A stretch of DNA of 64,000 nt from Halobacillus amylolyticus (GCF_022921115.1 NZ_CP095075.1:3732001-3796000), one strand, 5' to 3'. Counted from the first letter of the stretch, positions 34,419 through 43,359 are shown. Notes: generated by a model from the letters alone, not told the origin. A program made the numbers and translations.

Positions 34419-34539
34419 TGGGATCTTCCTTTCTTTGTTATTTAAAAGATAACATAAGAATTGAGGCTTTATCCACAAAAGCTTGTCCCCCACCCTTCTC
34501 TCGTTCCGTATAATTCTCGCTATAAACTTTCGTCAAAAA

Positions 34540-34584
34540 CTTCCACCTCAGGTCATCCAGATTTTGGATGACCTGAGGTGGAAG
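34540..34584. repeat. REP hairpin R13
   Basis: 20-bp arms (core plus CTT/AAG), loop GATTT. It lies upstream of the small membrane protein gene, 286 bases from R12. Confidence 0.95.
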
Positions 34585-34641
34585 GAAAAGGAAAAGGTAC
34601 ACAAAAATAGGCTTCGTACCTTCATCCATCGTCGAGAGGGC

Positions 34642-34702
34642 GCTCATAAAGAGAAACACGTCCTAATGATTTGAAAATAGGGACGTGTTTCTCTTTATGA
34701 GC
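34642..34702. repeat. Perfect 22-bp inverted repeat, unrelated to REP
   Basis: GCTCATAAAGAGAAACACGTCC and its exact complement surround a 17-nt loop. There is no T-tract. It lies 23 bases past the 3' end of the hypothetical gene at 34726-35097, so it may still act as its terminator. Confidence 0.75.
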
Positions 34703-34725
34703 ATCTAGCATGTGTGGGGCATGCC

Positions 34726-35097
34726 TCATTTCTCAATGGTAATGTTTATTTTACTCAGGCCCAGTGCTCTAGCTGCTTTAATCATTCTCGCCGCTTCCTG
34801 CTCGGCATCTTGAATGGAAATGTTATTTCTTGAGATATTTAGTGTCGTGCCATCGAAAAGTGGTACAGGCTCATGCACTTTTTCTTCAGGTGAGAAGGTA
34901 GGGGGGTGTGGTAATTCTGTGACGATATCGTGTTTGCTGCGATTGACTCGGCCACGAATTTTACGGCCGTGATAAACGACGCTCGCATAAGGACAACCTG
35001 TATTCTGAGCTATTTCGCGATAGTTTTTGTCGGTTTCTTCGATTAGTCGTTTTACTTCGCTTAAGTCGTAGTCATATTGTTTGCTTTTTTTTGCCAT
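34726..35097 (-). CDS. Hypothetical protein with HTH-like N-terminus
   Basis: 123 aa behind an AAGGAG site. The N-terminal part (VKRLIEETDKNYREIAQNTG followed by CPYASVVYHGRKIRGRV) looks like a helix-turn-helix (residues 14-50). The linker is Pro-rich and the C-terminus (AARMIKAARALGLSKINITI) is helical then beta. I do not recognise a family. It could be a small DNA-binding protein. Confidence 0.6.
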   Translation of the reverse strand: MAKKSKQYDYDLSEVKRLIEETDKNYREIAQNTGCPYASVVYHGRKIRGRVNRSKHDIVTELPHPPTFSPEEKVHEPVPLFDGTTLNISRNNISIQDAEQEAARMIKAARALGLSKINITIEK

Positions 35098-35274
35098 AGT
35101 CGTATAACTCCTTTTTAAATTCTCTCATTCTATTGTATCCAATTAATCACCATTTTTATAGTATAATTTCTCGAATTTTTTACACATCATCAAACATTTT
35201 TCAAAAAAATTCGATCATTAGTATGAAATATAATTCAACTATTTAATGATTTAATAGAATGAAATTATTTTATA

Positions 35275-35302
35275 CAAAAAAGACCAGTGAAATGATCACT
35301 GG
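35275..35302 (-). terminator. Terminator of the hom-thrC-thrB operon
   Basis: A 7-bp stem (CCAGTGA / TCACTGG) overlaps the thrB stop; on the minus strand it is followed by TCTTTTTT. Confidence 0.8.
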
Positions 35303-36204
35303 CCTAGACGTACGGCTGTTCTTAATCCAATTGTATCTATCGTTAAAAATTCTACTCTATGTTTTTGCAGCTGGTCTAAAATAATGGCTTTTTGATCAGT
35401 ATTCAGCCCTTGAAATAAGCCGATCATTGTAGGACCAGCACCGCTAATGTAACTCCCAAGCGCCCCATGGTCTTCCAGAATCTTAGAAACCGTTGGAAAG
35501 TCGGGAATGAGTTCAGATCGAAAAGGTTGATGCCATTGATCACGCTTCATCATCTTACCGACCATGTCCCAATTTTGTTCCGCTAGAGCGGCCACTAATA
35601 CGTTTGCTGTTCCACTAGCGAGAACGGCAGATTTGTAGTCCATACTCTCAGGTAAGACGGCACGCGCTTTTTCTGTTTCCACATGATAGCTTGGAATAAC
35701 AGTAACCCATGACAGATTGTCCATCCCTCTCGTAAAACGAACATAATCAAGATCGTCTCCATTATAACTTGACACCATGATTCCACCGAAGATAGCCGGT
35801 GCAACATTATCTGGATGGCCTTCAATGCTACAGCCTATTTTCAGTTTGTCATGATTACTCAATTGCAAGTCGAGGATCTGATTCGCAAGCTCAATCCCAG
35901 CCACGACTGCTGTTGAAGAGCTGCCGAGCCCTCTTGAGATCGGAACGTCGTTCGTCATTGTGACGTGATAGGGCGGCAGATATTCGATGGCGTATTGATA
36001 AGCAGTGAATAGGGCGGATTTATAAATAAGATTTGTTTCCCCACTCGGGATAAAGGGCTGATCCCCTTTTGCAACGGAGAAGTGCCATTGGTCAGCTGGC
36101 TGACATTCAAGGGTGACATATTTGGATAATGCGACACCAATGGAATCGAATCCAGGTCCAAGGTTTGCCGACGTGGCAGGGACTCGGATGGTGATCGCCT
36201 TCAT
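35296..36204 (-). CDS. thrB: Homoserine kinase
   Basis: 302 aa GHMP kinase. It phosphorylates L-homoserine with ATP on the way to threonine. Signature motifs: [19 protein letters not shown] (about 9-27), the ATP-binding [20 protein letters not shown] (about 88-107) and the C-terminal [18 protein letters not shown] (about 248-265). It overlaps the thrC end by 4 bases (ATGA) and is the last gene of hom-thrC-thrB. Confidence 0.95.
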   Translation of the reverse strand: MKAITIRVPATSANLGPGFDSIGVALSKYVTLECQPADQWHFSVAKGDQPFIPSGETNLIYKSALFTAYQYAIEYLPPYHVTMTNDVPISRGLGSSSTAVVAGIELANQILDLQLSNHDKLKIGCSIEGHPDNVAPAIFGGIMVSSYNGDDLDYVRFTRGMDNLSWVTVIPSYHVETEKARAVLPESMDYKSAVLASGTANVLVAALAEQNWDMVGKMMKRDQWHQPFRSELIPDFPTVSKILEDHGALGSYISGAGPTMIGLFQGLNTDQKAIILDQLQKHRVEFLTIDTIGLRTAVRLGQ

Positions 36205-37256
36205 GAGTGGACACCTGTGATGGCATCTGCAAATTGCTTGATGTCGTTTTCGATGAGCGTTGGTTTGATTTGGCTCGTATCAATCGCTGTTACGGGGTCT
36301 TTCAAGCCGTTTCCTGTCAGGACGTGCACGACACTTGCCCCTTTAGGAATCGTGCCATCGTTCACTTTCTTGATCGTTCCAGCTAAGGAAGCACAGGAGG
36401 CTGGCTCTGCAAATACACCTTCTGTACGAGCAAGCCATTGGTAGGCCTCAATAATTTCCTCGTCTGTGACTTCGTTAATGCTGCCATTTGATTCATTGGC
36501 TGCTGCAACAGCGGGCTGCCAGCTGGCTGGGTTCCCGATTCTGATGGCAGTTGCGATGGTTTCTGGATTTTCAACGACTTGATCCCTTACGATGGCAGCT
36601 GATCCGCTTGCCTCAAATCCAATCATTTTCGGCAGCTGATGGTGATGTCGTTCATGGTACTCTTTGAAACCGCGCCAATACGCTGTAATGTTCCCCGCAT
36701 TACCTACAGGGATGGAAAGGAAGTCTGGTGCTTTTCCTAACGTGTCACACACTTCAAAGGCAGCCGTTTTTTGCCCTTCAATTCGATAAGGATTTACCGA
36801 GTTCACAAGGGTAATTGGTTCCTTTTCTGCAATTTCCCGGACCATTTTCAATGCCTGGTCAAAGTTCCCTTTAATTGCGAAAATTTCAGCCCCATACATA
36901 ACGGCCTGGGCGAGCTTACCTTCCGCAATCTTTCCATCAGGGATGACGACGATACAGCGCAGTCCGGCACGAGCAGCAAAGGCGGCAGCGGAGGCTGACG
37001 TATTCCCTGTTGAGGCACAGATTACGGCCTTTGATCCTTCTTCGATCGCCTTAGCCATCGCAAGAACCATTCCTCTGTCTTTAAATGAACCAGTCGGATT
37101 GGCTCCTTCGATTTTTACATAGGCTTCGATACCAAGCTCCTTTGATATCGTTGGAATCGGGAGGAGGGGGGTGTTCCCCTCATATAAAGTTAAGCTTGGA
37201 GTTCGTTCATTAATTGGTAATAAGTCTGGATAGCGATGCAGTAATCCTTTCCACAT
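36201..37256 (-). CDS. thrC: Threonine synthase
   Basis: 351 aa PLP enzyme that converts O-phosphohomoserine to threonine. The PLP lysine is in [14 protein letters not shown] (about 54-67), the phosphate loop in [12 protein letters not shown] (about 182-193). This is the short Bacillus-type enzyme. It begins 1 base after hom (ribosome site within the hom end, GGAGGGG) and overlaps thrB by 4 bases. Confidence 0.95.
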   Translation of the reverse strand: MWKGLLHRYPDLLPINERTPSLTLYEGNTPLLPIPTISKELGIEAYVKIEGANPTGSFKDRGMVLAMAKAIEEGSKAVICASTGNTSASAAAFAARAGLRCIVVIPDGKIAEGKLAQAVMYGAEIFAIKGNFDQALKMVREIAEKEPITLVNSVNPYRIEGQKTAAFEVCDTLGKAPDFLSIPVGNAGNITAYWRGFKEYHERHHHQLPKMIGFEASGSAAIVRDQVVENPETIATAIRIGNPASWQPAVAAANESNGSINEVTDEEIIEAYQWLARTEGVFAEPASCASLAGTIKKVNDGTIPKGASVVHVLTGNGLKDPVTAIDTSQIKPTLIENDIKQFADAITGVHS

Positions 37257-37257
37257 G

Positions 37258-38553
37258 TCATTCCCCTCCTTCTACTCGAAAAACGCTGTCAATTGAACGG
37301 ATCGTTGGCAGTGCTTCAAGTTCATTGTAGGCTTTGTCAAAATCTTCTTCGCTCACCTGGTGTGTAACCATCATGAGCTCACGTTCGTCATTGTGATCAG
37401 CCTGTCGTTGAATAATTTGGTCAAAAGATATGCCGTATTGGGCGAAAATTTTCGTCAGTTCCATAAGCATTCCAGGTTGATCCATGACATGCAGGCGCAG
37501 ATACTTTTTCGTGAGCTGGTCTTTTCTCGTCTTGATATGTTTTGGAAACTGGGGCTGAACGTAGGCAGAACCGGAAGTGCCTAATCGTAAATTTTTGATG
37601 ACGGCAATTAGATCAGACACGACAGCCGTTGCTGTAGGGAGCTTCCCAGCACCAGGGCCGTAAAACATCGTTTCTCCTACTGCGTCCCCGTATACATAAA
37701 CCGCATTGTATTCGTTATGAACAGAGGAAAGTGGGTGCCCGACTGGCAGCAAGGCAGGTTCAACACTAACGGAGGCACCTGTCTCATTATGATCAGCAAT
37801 CCCTATAAGCTTAATAGAATACCCTAGCTGATTGGCATATTTAATATCAGATAAAGACAATCCGCGAATTCCTTTCACGGCAACGTCTTCCAAATTAAAC
37901 GGCATCGAGAAGCCCAAAATCGATAGAATCGTCATTTTACGAGCCGCATCCAAGCCATCAATATCAGCGGATGGATCCGCTTCAGCAAAGCCTAAGTCCT
38001 GTGCTTCCTTCAGTACCGTATCAAAGTCAACGCCTTCCCTTGTCATTTTAGTCAAAATGTAGTTGGTTGTACCGTTTACAATGCCCATCATTTTACTGAT
38101 GCGGTCTGACGATAACCCATCTAAAATCGGACGGATAATTGGGGTTCCGCCAGCGACACTTGCTTCATAGTATAAATCACAGCTATTTCTTTGACTTGTT
38201 TCGAAAAGTTGAGCCCCGTGTTGGGCAATCAAATCTTTATTGGCTGTTACAATATGTTTTCCTTTTTCCATAGCTTCCAATAATATCGTTAACGTGTGAT
38301 CAATTCCTCCCATCACTTCGATGACAACATCAATTTCTGGATCTTCCGTAATATCCTGATAGCGATCCGTTAATTGAGTGGTACTTGTAGGAAGATTGCG
38401 AGATTTAGATACGTTATGAACGAGAACGGTCTTAATGGTTACATGACACCCCGTTTTGTGTTGAATACTTTCTTTATGATCGTTAAGAATTTCAATAACA
38501 CCACTTCCGACTGTGCCTAAACCTAATAATCCCACTGTGATGGTATTCGTCAT
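37258..38553 (-). CDS. hom: Homoserine dehydrogenase
   Basis: 431 aa, with an NAD(P)-binding Rossmann motif [16 protein letters not shown] (about 8-23), the catalytic and substrate region [16 protein letters not shown] (about 158-173), and a C-terminal ACT domain (about 352-425, [20 protein letters not shown]) for threonine feedback control. It reduces aspartate semialdehyde to homoserine, the branch point to threonine and methionine. It heads the operon. I see no T-box in the 291-base upstream gap. Confidence 0.95.
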   Translation of the reverse strand: MTNTITVGLLGLGTVGSGVIEILNDHKESIQHKTGCHVTIKTVLVHNVSKSRNLPTSTTQLTDRYQDITEDPEIDVVIEVMGGIDHTLTILLEAMEKGKHIVTANKDLIAQHGAQLFETSQRNSCDLYYEASVAGGTPIIRPILDGLSSDRISKMMGIVNGTTNYILTKMTREGVDFDTVLKEAQDLGFAEADPSADIDGLDAARKMTILSILGFSMPFNLEDVAVKGIRGLSLSDIKYANQLGYSIKLIGIADHNETGASVSVEPALLPVGHPLSSVHNEYNAVYVYGDAVGETMFYGPGAGKLPTATAVVSDLIAVIKNLRLGTSGSAYVQPQFPKHIKTRKDQLTKKYLRLHVMDQPGMLMELTKIFAQYGISFDQIIQRQADHNDERELMMVTHQVSEEDFDKAYNELEALPTIRSIDSVFRVEGGE

Positions 38554-38844
38554 TTGTCACACTCCTGTCCACTTGAAATAAACATATTACTACGTGTAAT
38601 GGACATTGTAACGGAAAGTGTTTCTCTTCACAAGGATGAATTGCTCTGTTTTTAAAAATGAAAGATAATTTTGTTTGTTATCCGACATAAACTTTGCAGA
38701 AATTGTAGAATAAAGACGAACGATAATAGTTGTCAAAAATTTACTAAAGATTATAATTATTTTTATAATCAATATTACCCATCATGGAATGTGGTGGAAT
38801 AAGAAAAAAGTACACGAAGGTAATTTGAAAAGGAGAAGAATCTT

Positions 38845-39078
38845 ATGAAAGAAATGATTTATCAAGCTTTTACCAACATGAAGGATTATGAGACAGTAGT
38901 TCTTCAAATCATTTCAGATATGGGCATAATAGGAAAAAAGGAGGACTTTATGGTGGAAGGATTACAAGCCATACATAAATATAAAAAGCTTCACCCCGAA
39001 TATGAATACACAACCAACTATCAAATATATTTAGTTGTTCAAGATCACTTCCGTTCGCTTTTGGTCCGCCATGATTAA
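38845..39078 (+). CDS. Hypothetical small protein
   Basis: 77 aa with AAAAGGAGAAG before ATG 38845. Mixed charged sequence, no TM or signal peptide (MKEMIYQAFTNMKDYETVVL at the start). Good ribosome site and amino-acid composition support a real gene, but I recognise no family. A MITE-like element begins 37 bases after its stop. Confidence 0.6.
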   Translation: MKEMIYQAFTNMKDYETVVLQIISDMGIIGKKEDFMVEGLQAIHKYKKLHPEYEYTTNYQIYLVVQDHFRSLLVRHD

Positions 39079-39114
39079 AAAACCCATTATAGGAAGATAT
39101 ACAACAGTTCAATT

Positions 39115-39278
39115 TAAGAGGATGTTCAAAAAGTCATCGAATGATAAACGGCGAATTTCTTCGTTGCTTGGTTTTTCTGGTCCTCACGTATGGAAGGCAT
39201 ACGGCTTGCGGTCCTCAAAACTTTCGCGCCTCGAACTTCTTGTTTCTCATTCATCAACTTTTTGAACAGACACTTTAG
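39115..39278. mobile_element. MITE-like element with ~30-bp imperfect terminal inverted repeats
   Basis: About 164 bases bounded by TTAAGAGGATGTTCAAAAAGT on the left and, reading inward on the complement, TAAAGTGTCTGTTCAAAAAG on the right. Pairing continues into ATCGAATGA / GATGAATGA. No transposase is inside; short ORFs crossing it are chance. Size and ends fit a non-autonomous element. Confidence 0.55.
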
Positions 39279-39439
39279 GAAAATTTTTGTTTTACATGCC
39301 AGAAAATGAGGAACAAACACGTATAGGTCATTTTTTGCAGCAAAATTGAAGGCGTTTTCATTAAATCCTTTCATTTTCTTAACAAATCAGCGATAATAGA
39401 GTAAAATACTGAATATTCTGATTCAAAGGGGTGGGTGAT

Positions 39440-39895
39440 ATGCTAAACGTTAAAATGTTAAAGCCATATTATGTAAAAGAAGATAAGCGGTTTATTCGAA
39501 TTGTTTTAGCCTACCAGTATTTTTCCCTGTTTATTGATGAGGAATTGTATCAATTTATTCCTAAAGAGTCGCGAGAGATTATTATTGACCGAAAACGTAA
39601 GCGCGTTCATAATGTATTTGATATTTTTGTATTTCAGCGTGGGAAACGTATTGTCTATGTATCCGTGGCGGATTTATTAGAGCTTCCAGATTTTCTGACC
39701 CATCTGCACTCGATCACTTCACCATACTATCAAGAGGATGTGGAGGATATTATTGAGGAAAACCAAGATATCTCAGTCATTATCGAGGAACTTGAGAAAA
39801 GTAACCTGCAGCGTTTAATTGATCAGTCATTGGATACTCGTGATCAAGAGGCTTTTACGATTCTGACAGAGACATTACATGAGGAGTACAGCTAG
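39440..39895 (+). CDS. IDEAL-domain protein, unknown function
   Basis: 151 aa from ATG 39440, with AAAGGGG 9 bases upstream (GTG 39431 is in frame). The N-terminal two thirds is a mixed alpha/beta region (YQYFSLFIDEELYQFIPKES). The C-terminus LQRLIDQSLDTRDQEAFTIL matches the short helical IDEAL domain seen in several Bacillus regulators. It stands alone with its own bidirectional terminator. Role unknown. Confidence 0.7.
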   Translation: MLNVKMLKPYYVKEDKRFIRIVLAYQYFSLFIDEELYQFIPKESREIIIDRKRKRVHNVFDIFVFQRGKRIVYVSVADLLELPDFLTHLHSITSPYYQEDVEDIIEENQDISVIIEELEKSNLQRLIDQSLDTRDQEAFTILTETLHEEYS

Positions 39896-39907
39896 TTTCC
39901 AGTAGTT

Positions 39908-39936
39908 AAAAAGCGCTATCCAGTATAGCGCTTTTT
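39908..39936. terminator. Terminator after the IDEAL-domain gene
   Basis: AGCGCTAT / ATAGCGCT stem extended by A4/T4, 5-nt loop CCAGT, ending in a T6 run. Confidence 0.88.
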
Positions 39937-40096
39937 TCTATTGAAAAATGACGATTGGTGTAAGAATTATGGGGATGTTCACTATTCATTGATATTCGAG
40001 GATATTTTACAATGTTTTTATTTCTGAAGATTAAAATAATATTAGGAAATTGAAAATTTTATGAGCAATGTACAAAACATATGTAGTCAAAAAAGC

Positions 40097-40174
40097 TATA
40101 ATAAATATAGTCTTACAGGATATGGGAGTGCGGACAAGTTATAGAAAAATACATAAAAAACATAACTGTCCGCA
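40097..40174 (+). promoter_or_regulatory. Promoter and hairpin/operator before the lone sinI-like gene
   Basis: A TATAAT -10 box is at 40097-40102; no clean -35 is visible. Downstream, TGCGGACA pairs with TGTCCGCA and, past one bulge, GTTAT with ATAAC (40129-40174). The stem ends 7 bases before the AGGGGAGGT ribosome site, so it could be an operator or an mRNA structure affecting translation. Confidence 0.5.
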
Positions 40175-40196
40175 AAAATTTAGGGGAGGTTCACCG

Positions 40197-40328
40197 ATGA
40201 TGGGTACGTTGCCTGAAACTAGAACGCTAGATGCGGAATGGGTTTCATTGATGGAAGAGGCAAAGGCAATGGGGCTGAGTAAAGAACAAGTTGAAGCATT
40301 TATTCAACAAGCAGAAAAAGAAAAGTAA
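40197..40328 (+). CDS. SinI-domain anti-repressor-like peptide, solitary
   Basis: 43 aa from ATG 40197 with a strong AGGGGAGGT site. The segment LDAEWVSLMEEAKAMGLSKE (about 11-30) is the SinI dimerisation helix pair, which in B. subtilis binds SinR and frees matrix genes. No sinR lies beside it; a SinR/SinI-like pair is 1.8 kb downstream. It could act on that SinR-like protein. Confidence 0.8.
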   Translation: MMGTLPETRTLDAEWVSLMEEAKAMGLSKEQVEAFIQQAEKEK

Positions 40329-40336
40329 GCCAGCAT

Positions 40337-40371
40337 AGCATCGGCTGCATGAATTTCATGCAGCCGATGCT
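40337..40371 (+). terminator. Terminator after the solitary sinI-like gene
   Basis: A 17-bp perfect palindromic stem (AGCATCGGCTGCATGAA and complement) followed by TTTT. Confidence 0.88.
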
Positions 40372-40421
40372 TTTTACTTGTGTATAATAAAAGGAGTTTA
40401 GACGATTGGGAGTGATTGAAT

Positions 40422-41639
40422 GTGAAAAAGAATGAACATGAATTATTCCATTTGCTGTATGATTGCTCTTATGCATTGAATACGCCAATAGTAGTGTTTA
40501 ATCATAGCGAAAAAATGATTCGGCACTTCCCTGATCGATTTAACCGCCCCCCGGAAGTATTTAGAGAGAGATTTTATAAATGTCTGCGAGATAGTAAAAG
40601 CTCACCATTTAAGTTACATTTTTACTCCAATATTTATTATCAAAATTTTTTCTTCTATCCTATAAGGGATCGTGAAGGAAATTTTACATACGTTGGGATT
40701 GGGCCTTTTTTGACGGAAAGCATGGGACAGCAAAGAGTAAAAAAACTGCTCGTCTTAAATGAAATGGATTTCTCCTGGGAAGAGGAGATGGTTCAATATT
40801 TCAGCCGTTTACCTGTCGTCAGTTTGAAGCAACTTTCTTCTATTGAACGTATTTTAACTACGATTCTTCCAGATGAAAAAGAATCTAATGCTGTCAATTC
40901 GAACATCCCAACAAATGAAGTTCCTGATTATGAGGAATTTAAAAGTCACTACCAAAAGCCGGAAAAAACCCGTCATCCCCTAGAGCTAAGTAATCAATTT
41001 TTAAATTTATTCAGACAAGGAGACATACGAGCTTTAAAAGAATATAGGGCTTTTAAAGCTAATCCGGCCTTGTCATTAGGCAACGGGGATGCTCTTCGAT
41101 CAGAAAAAAACCATTTAATCACTCTTATTTCCGAGTTAACAAGAATGACAATAGACGAAGGTGTGTTAAAAGACGAAGTATATTCATTAAGTGACTTCTA
41201 TATAAACTTTTTAGAAACTCAAACATCTACAGAATCACTATCAGACCTTGAAATGAATATTGTCCAATCCTTTCTCAGCCGTTTGCAAAAACGAAGCCAG
41301 ACGAGTTCAATCTCACCACTAGTGGATCGTGCCAAACGTTATATATTTCAGAACTTAACAGAGCCTATAACTTTAAGAGAAATCGCACAAGAATTGAATG
41401 TTCATCCGAATTATCTATCGGGAGTTTTTGCAAAGGAAATGAAATCGTCGATCACTCAATTTATTAATCAGCAACGTATAAAAGAAGCCAAAGAACTGTT
41501 AACGATGACTCATTACTCGTTAATGGAAATCAGCATTCTACTCGGTTATAACAGTCAAAGTTACTTTACAAGAGTATTTAAAAAACAAGAAGGAATCAGC
41601 CCAAAAGATTTCCGAAACAAACTCCAAAAATTCGAATAG
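40422..41639 (+). CDS. AraC-family transcriptional regulator
   Basis: 405 aa from GTG 40422, chosen because GGGAGTGAT lies about 8 bases upstream (TTG 40416 is in frame). The C-terminal ~100 residues hold the double HTH of AraC/XylS proteins (PITLREIAQELNVHPNYLSG, then ISILLGYNSQSYFTRVFKKQ). The N-terminal ~200 residues resemble the sensory part of two-component-like AraC regulators, but no response-regulator aspartate is seen. No target gene is adjacent. REP R14 follows 16 bases after the stop. Confidence 0.88.
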   Translation: MKKNEHELFHLLYDCSYALNTPIVVFNHSEKMIRHFPDRFNRPPEVFRERFYKCLRDSKSSPFKLHFYSNIYYQNFFFYPIRDREGNFTYVGIGPFLTESMGQQRVKKLLVLNEMDFSWEEEMVQYFSRLPVVSLKQLSSIERILTTILPDEKESNAVNSNIPTNEVPDYEEFKSHYQKPEKTRHPLELSNQFLNLFRQGDIRALKEYRAFKANPALSLGNGDALRSEKNHLITLISELTRMTIDEGVLKDEVYSLSDFYINFLETQTSTESLSDLEMNIVQSFLSRLQKRSQTSSISPLVDRAKRYIFQNLTEPITLREIAQELNVHPNYLSGVFAKEMKSSITQFINQQRIKEAKELLTMTHYSLMEISILLGYNSQSYFTRVFKKQEGISPKDFRNKLQKFE

Positions 41640-41655
41640 CCCCGTAATCAATGTA

Positions 41656-41710
41656 AAAACCTGCCACCTCAGGTCATCCATATTATGGATGACCTGAGGT
41701 GGCAGGTTTT
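41656..41710. repeat. REP hairpin R14
   Basis: 25-bp perfect arms: core plus AAAACCTG/CAGGTTTT, loop TATTA. The T4 end makes it terminator-like for the AraC gene. It is the last copy in the window. Confidence 0.95.
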
Positions 41711-41797
41711 GCTAGTTTATCTACGGGTGGTTTGTTCATTAAAGAGAATGTAAATTTAAGAAATCATTAGATATTTAAAGAAAGACGTACAATAATG

Positions 41798-41885
41798 TTC
41801 TTTTTAAAGAAAATAAGTCGATTTTGATGTTTTTCATTTCCATTGTAACCAGCTATACTCAAATTAATCATTCTTTATAAAGAAC
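41798..41885. promoter_or_regulatory. Two TTCTTT-N2-AAAGAA palindromes, candidate SinR-type operators
   Basis: TTCTTTTTAAAGAA at 41798-41811 and TTCTTTATAAAGAA at 41871-41884 are 73 bp apart. Each carries the known SinR half-site GTTCTTT on one strand (41797-41803 plus; 41879-41885 minus). They lie in the 439-base gap upstream of the sinR-like gene. No other gene or RNA is seen in that gap. Confidence 0.6.
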
Positions 41886-42078
41886 AAAACTTCCTTATTA
41901 CGAAGATGATCACCTAAACTGGCATTGATGGGAATGGTTACTTTGAGTAACTCAAAGAGATAAATTCATTCAGTAATAGAATTAAACGTCCATTACAACT
42001 GAACGAGAAAGAAGAAAAGTGTCTGTCTGTAAACGAAAAACGAGATATTTCGGGGAGGAAGCGGGGGGCTATAAACAA

Positions 42079-42300
42079 GTGACAACCATTGGAGAACGCA
42101 TACGGTTTTTACGTCTTGAGCAAGGGTATTCGATTAATCAGTTTGCCTCAATGTCAGACGTATCGAAGTCCTATATTAGCAATATCGAGCGGGGCATTCA
42201 GAAGAACCCCTCACTTATCGTAATGAAAAAGCTTGCAACTACACTCAATGTCCCACTTGAGGACTTATTATTATCCTTAAGTCAGACACATAATAAATGA
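42079..42300 (+). CDS. Short SinR-like XRE-family repressor (DNA-binding domain only)
   Basis: 73 aa from GTG 42079, chosen because a G6 run lies 10 bases upstream and the protein then begins like SinR (TIGERIRFLRLEQGYSINQF); the frame is open back to 42019. HTH motif: NQFASMSDVSKSYISNIERG. SinR of B. subtilis is ~111 aa with a C-terminal SinI-like oligomerisation domain. This one ends after the HTH, and a SinI domain is encoded separately right after it. It most likely regulates itself and a biofilm or cell-state set. Confidence 0.8.
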   Translation: MTTIGERIRFLRLEQGYSINQFASMSDVSKSYISNIERGIQKNPSLIVMKKLATTLNVPLEDLLLSLSQTHNK

Positions 42301-42315
42301 GAGAAGGTATTAAAT

Positions 42316-42438
42316 ATGGCCGAAACTAAAGTACATGAACAGCTTGATCATGAATGGATTAAGCTGATGGAAGAAGCCAAACACCTTGGACTCAGCATCG
42401 AAGAGGTTAAACATTTCATATTGGGAGAACGGGCTTAA
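42316..42438 (+). CDS. SinI-domain small protein
   Basis: 40 aa starting at ATG 42316, 15 bases after the sinR-like stop. LDHEWIKLMEEAKHLGLSIE (about 10-29) is a clear SinI/SinR dimerisation motif, close to that of the peptide at 40197-40328. In the same operon as the short repressor, it is either its antagonist or its detached oligomerisation domain. Confidence 0.8.
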   Translation: MAETKVHEQLDHEWIKLMEEAKHLGLSIEEVKHFILGERA

Positions 42439-42510
42439 ATTTATGGGCCACTTCTGGTTGCACTTAAAAAAAGTCTTGCAGGATGGGCTGTACGAAAAGA
42501 GGTGGAGGAA

Positions 42511-42729
42511 ATGAGGGAGAAGTATAAATTCACAAGGCAAGCGGCTTATCCGAACAGATCGGGAATGGCAGTGCCACCCTTCCTAACAGTAGAAAACGTG
42601 ATTTGTGACTTAACACCAGTGGTGGAACAATTTTCACAAATCATGGTTAAGTCAAACAATCATATTTGGAGTCAATCGGGGCAATTATTCTCTATCAACC
42701 AAACGGGAAAAGAGCGGCACGACCCATGA
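42511..42729 (+). CDS. Hypothetical protein, possibly first half of a frameshifted gene
   Basis: 72 aa from ATG 42511 with a very strong GAGGTGGAGG site directly upstream. It overlaps the next ORF (42666-43112) by 64 bases in another frame. The second ORF has no good start of its own, so the two may be one gene broken by a frameshift around 42670-42720. No family recognised for either part. Confidence 0.45.
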   Translation: MREKYKFTRQAAYPNRSGMAVPPFLTVENVICDLTPVVEQFSQIMVKSNNHIWSQSGQLFSINQTGKERHDP

Positions 42730-43112
42730 GAGCCATAAGAGGGGATGAGTCTCCACTGTCCTATTTACAAGCAGCAGTCTGCTATCATGAATTACACCAA
42801 TATAGCTATAATAAAAATCCCCAGTGGGGTCCTCAAAGAATTCTCGACGATCGTTATATCGAGCAGGTCACACAAATGGGTTTATGGCCGTTTATAACAA
42901 TTATTCGAAGCTTAGATCCTATCTTCTTCTATGATTCACTTCACCATCCTGTCGTTATCTTTTATACGTATAAAAGTTTTGGGGAAGAGAGCCTTCAGAA
43001 ACACATCCATCGATTTGATTTCGAAGGCTATGGAATGAAGATGAATGAACGAAGCATTGCGGTGAATAATAAACTGCCGTTTCTATGGAATCGGCTGGGT
43101 TTTAATGAGTAA
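42666..43112 (+). CDS. Hypothetical protein, possibly second half of a frameshifted gene
   Basis: 148 aa if it starts at TTG 42666. No ribosome site is apparent, and an in-frame stop lies a few codons upstream. The protein is well formed (SYLQAAVCYHELHQYSYNKN, then RYIEQVTQMGLWPFITIIRS) with no TM segment or motif known to me. See the preceding entry for the frameshift reading. Confidence 0.5.
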   Translation: MESIGAIILYQPNGKRAARPMRAIRGDESPLSYLQAAVCYHELHQYSYNKNPQWGPQRILDDRYIEQVTQMGLWPFITIIRSLDPIFFYDSLHHPVVIFYTYKSFGEESLQKHIHRFDFEGYGMKMNERSIAVNNKLPFLWNRLGFNE

Positions 43113-43359
43113 CGCGGGCTTGCTTGTAGGCCTGCTTTTTTACTGCAAACTAAATTCTTCATTACATACTTCGTCCATGATTCAGAAATCCTGTTGCAGT
43201 AGGGGGCAGTTAAGATCACTATGGGAATCTATTTCAGGTTATGAATAATCATGTGCCAAAGGTTTCAATATTAAGTCTATTATTTTTTTGTAAAAAACTC
43301 ACAAACTATGGGGGAATATGATAAAATATAAACTAGTTTTACAAAATGTGAGGAAAATT

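Noticed and set aside
34438..34674. ORFs on both strands crossing REP R13 that contain PPQVI...LDDLRW
   Set aside because: The peptide is simply the REP hairpin translated; the same string appears wherever R7 and the half copy are crossed. No ribosome site.
38554..38844. T-box or threonine-responsive leader upstream of hom
   Set aside because: I could find neither the conserved T-box sequence nor a terminator/antiterminator pair.
39035..39374. ORFs on both strands across the MITE-like element
   Set aside because: They follow the inverted repeats and lack ribosome sites and protein-like composition.
11761..41710. REP hairpins as a dispersed CRISPR array
   Set aside because: Spacing is irregular (0.3-7 kb), genes lie between copies, each copy is a self-complete hairpin, and no cas gene is present.
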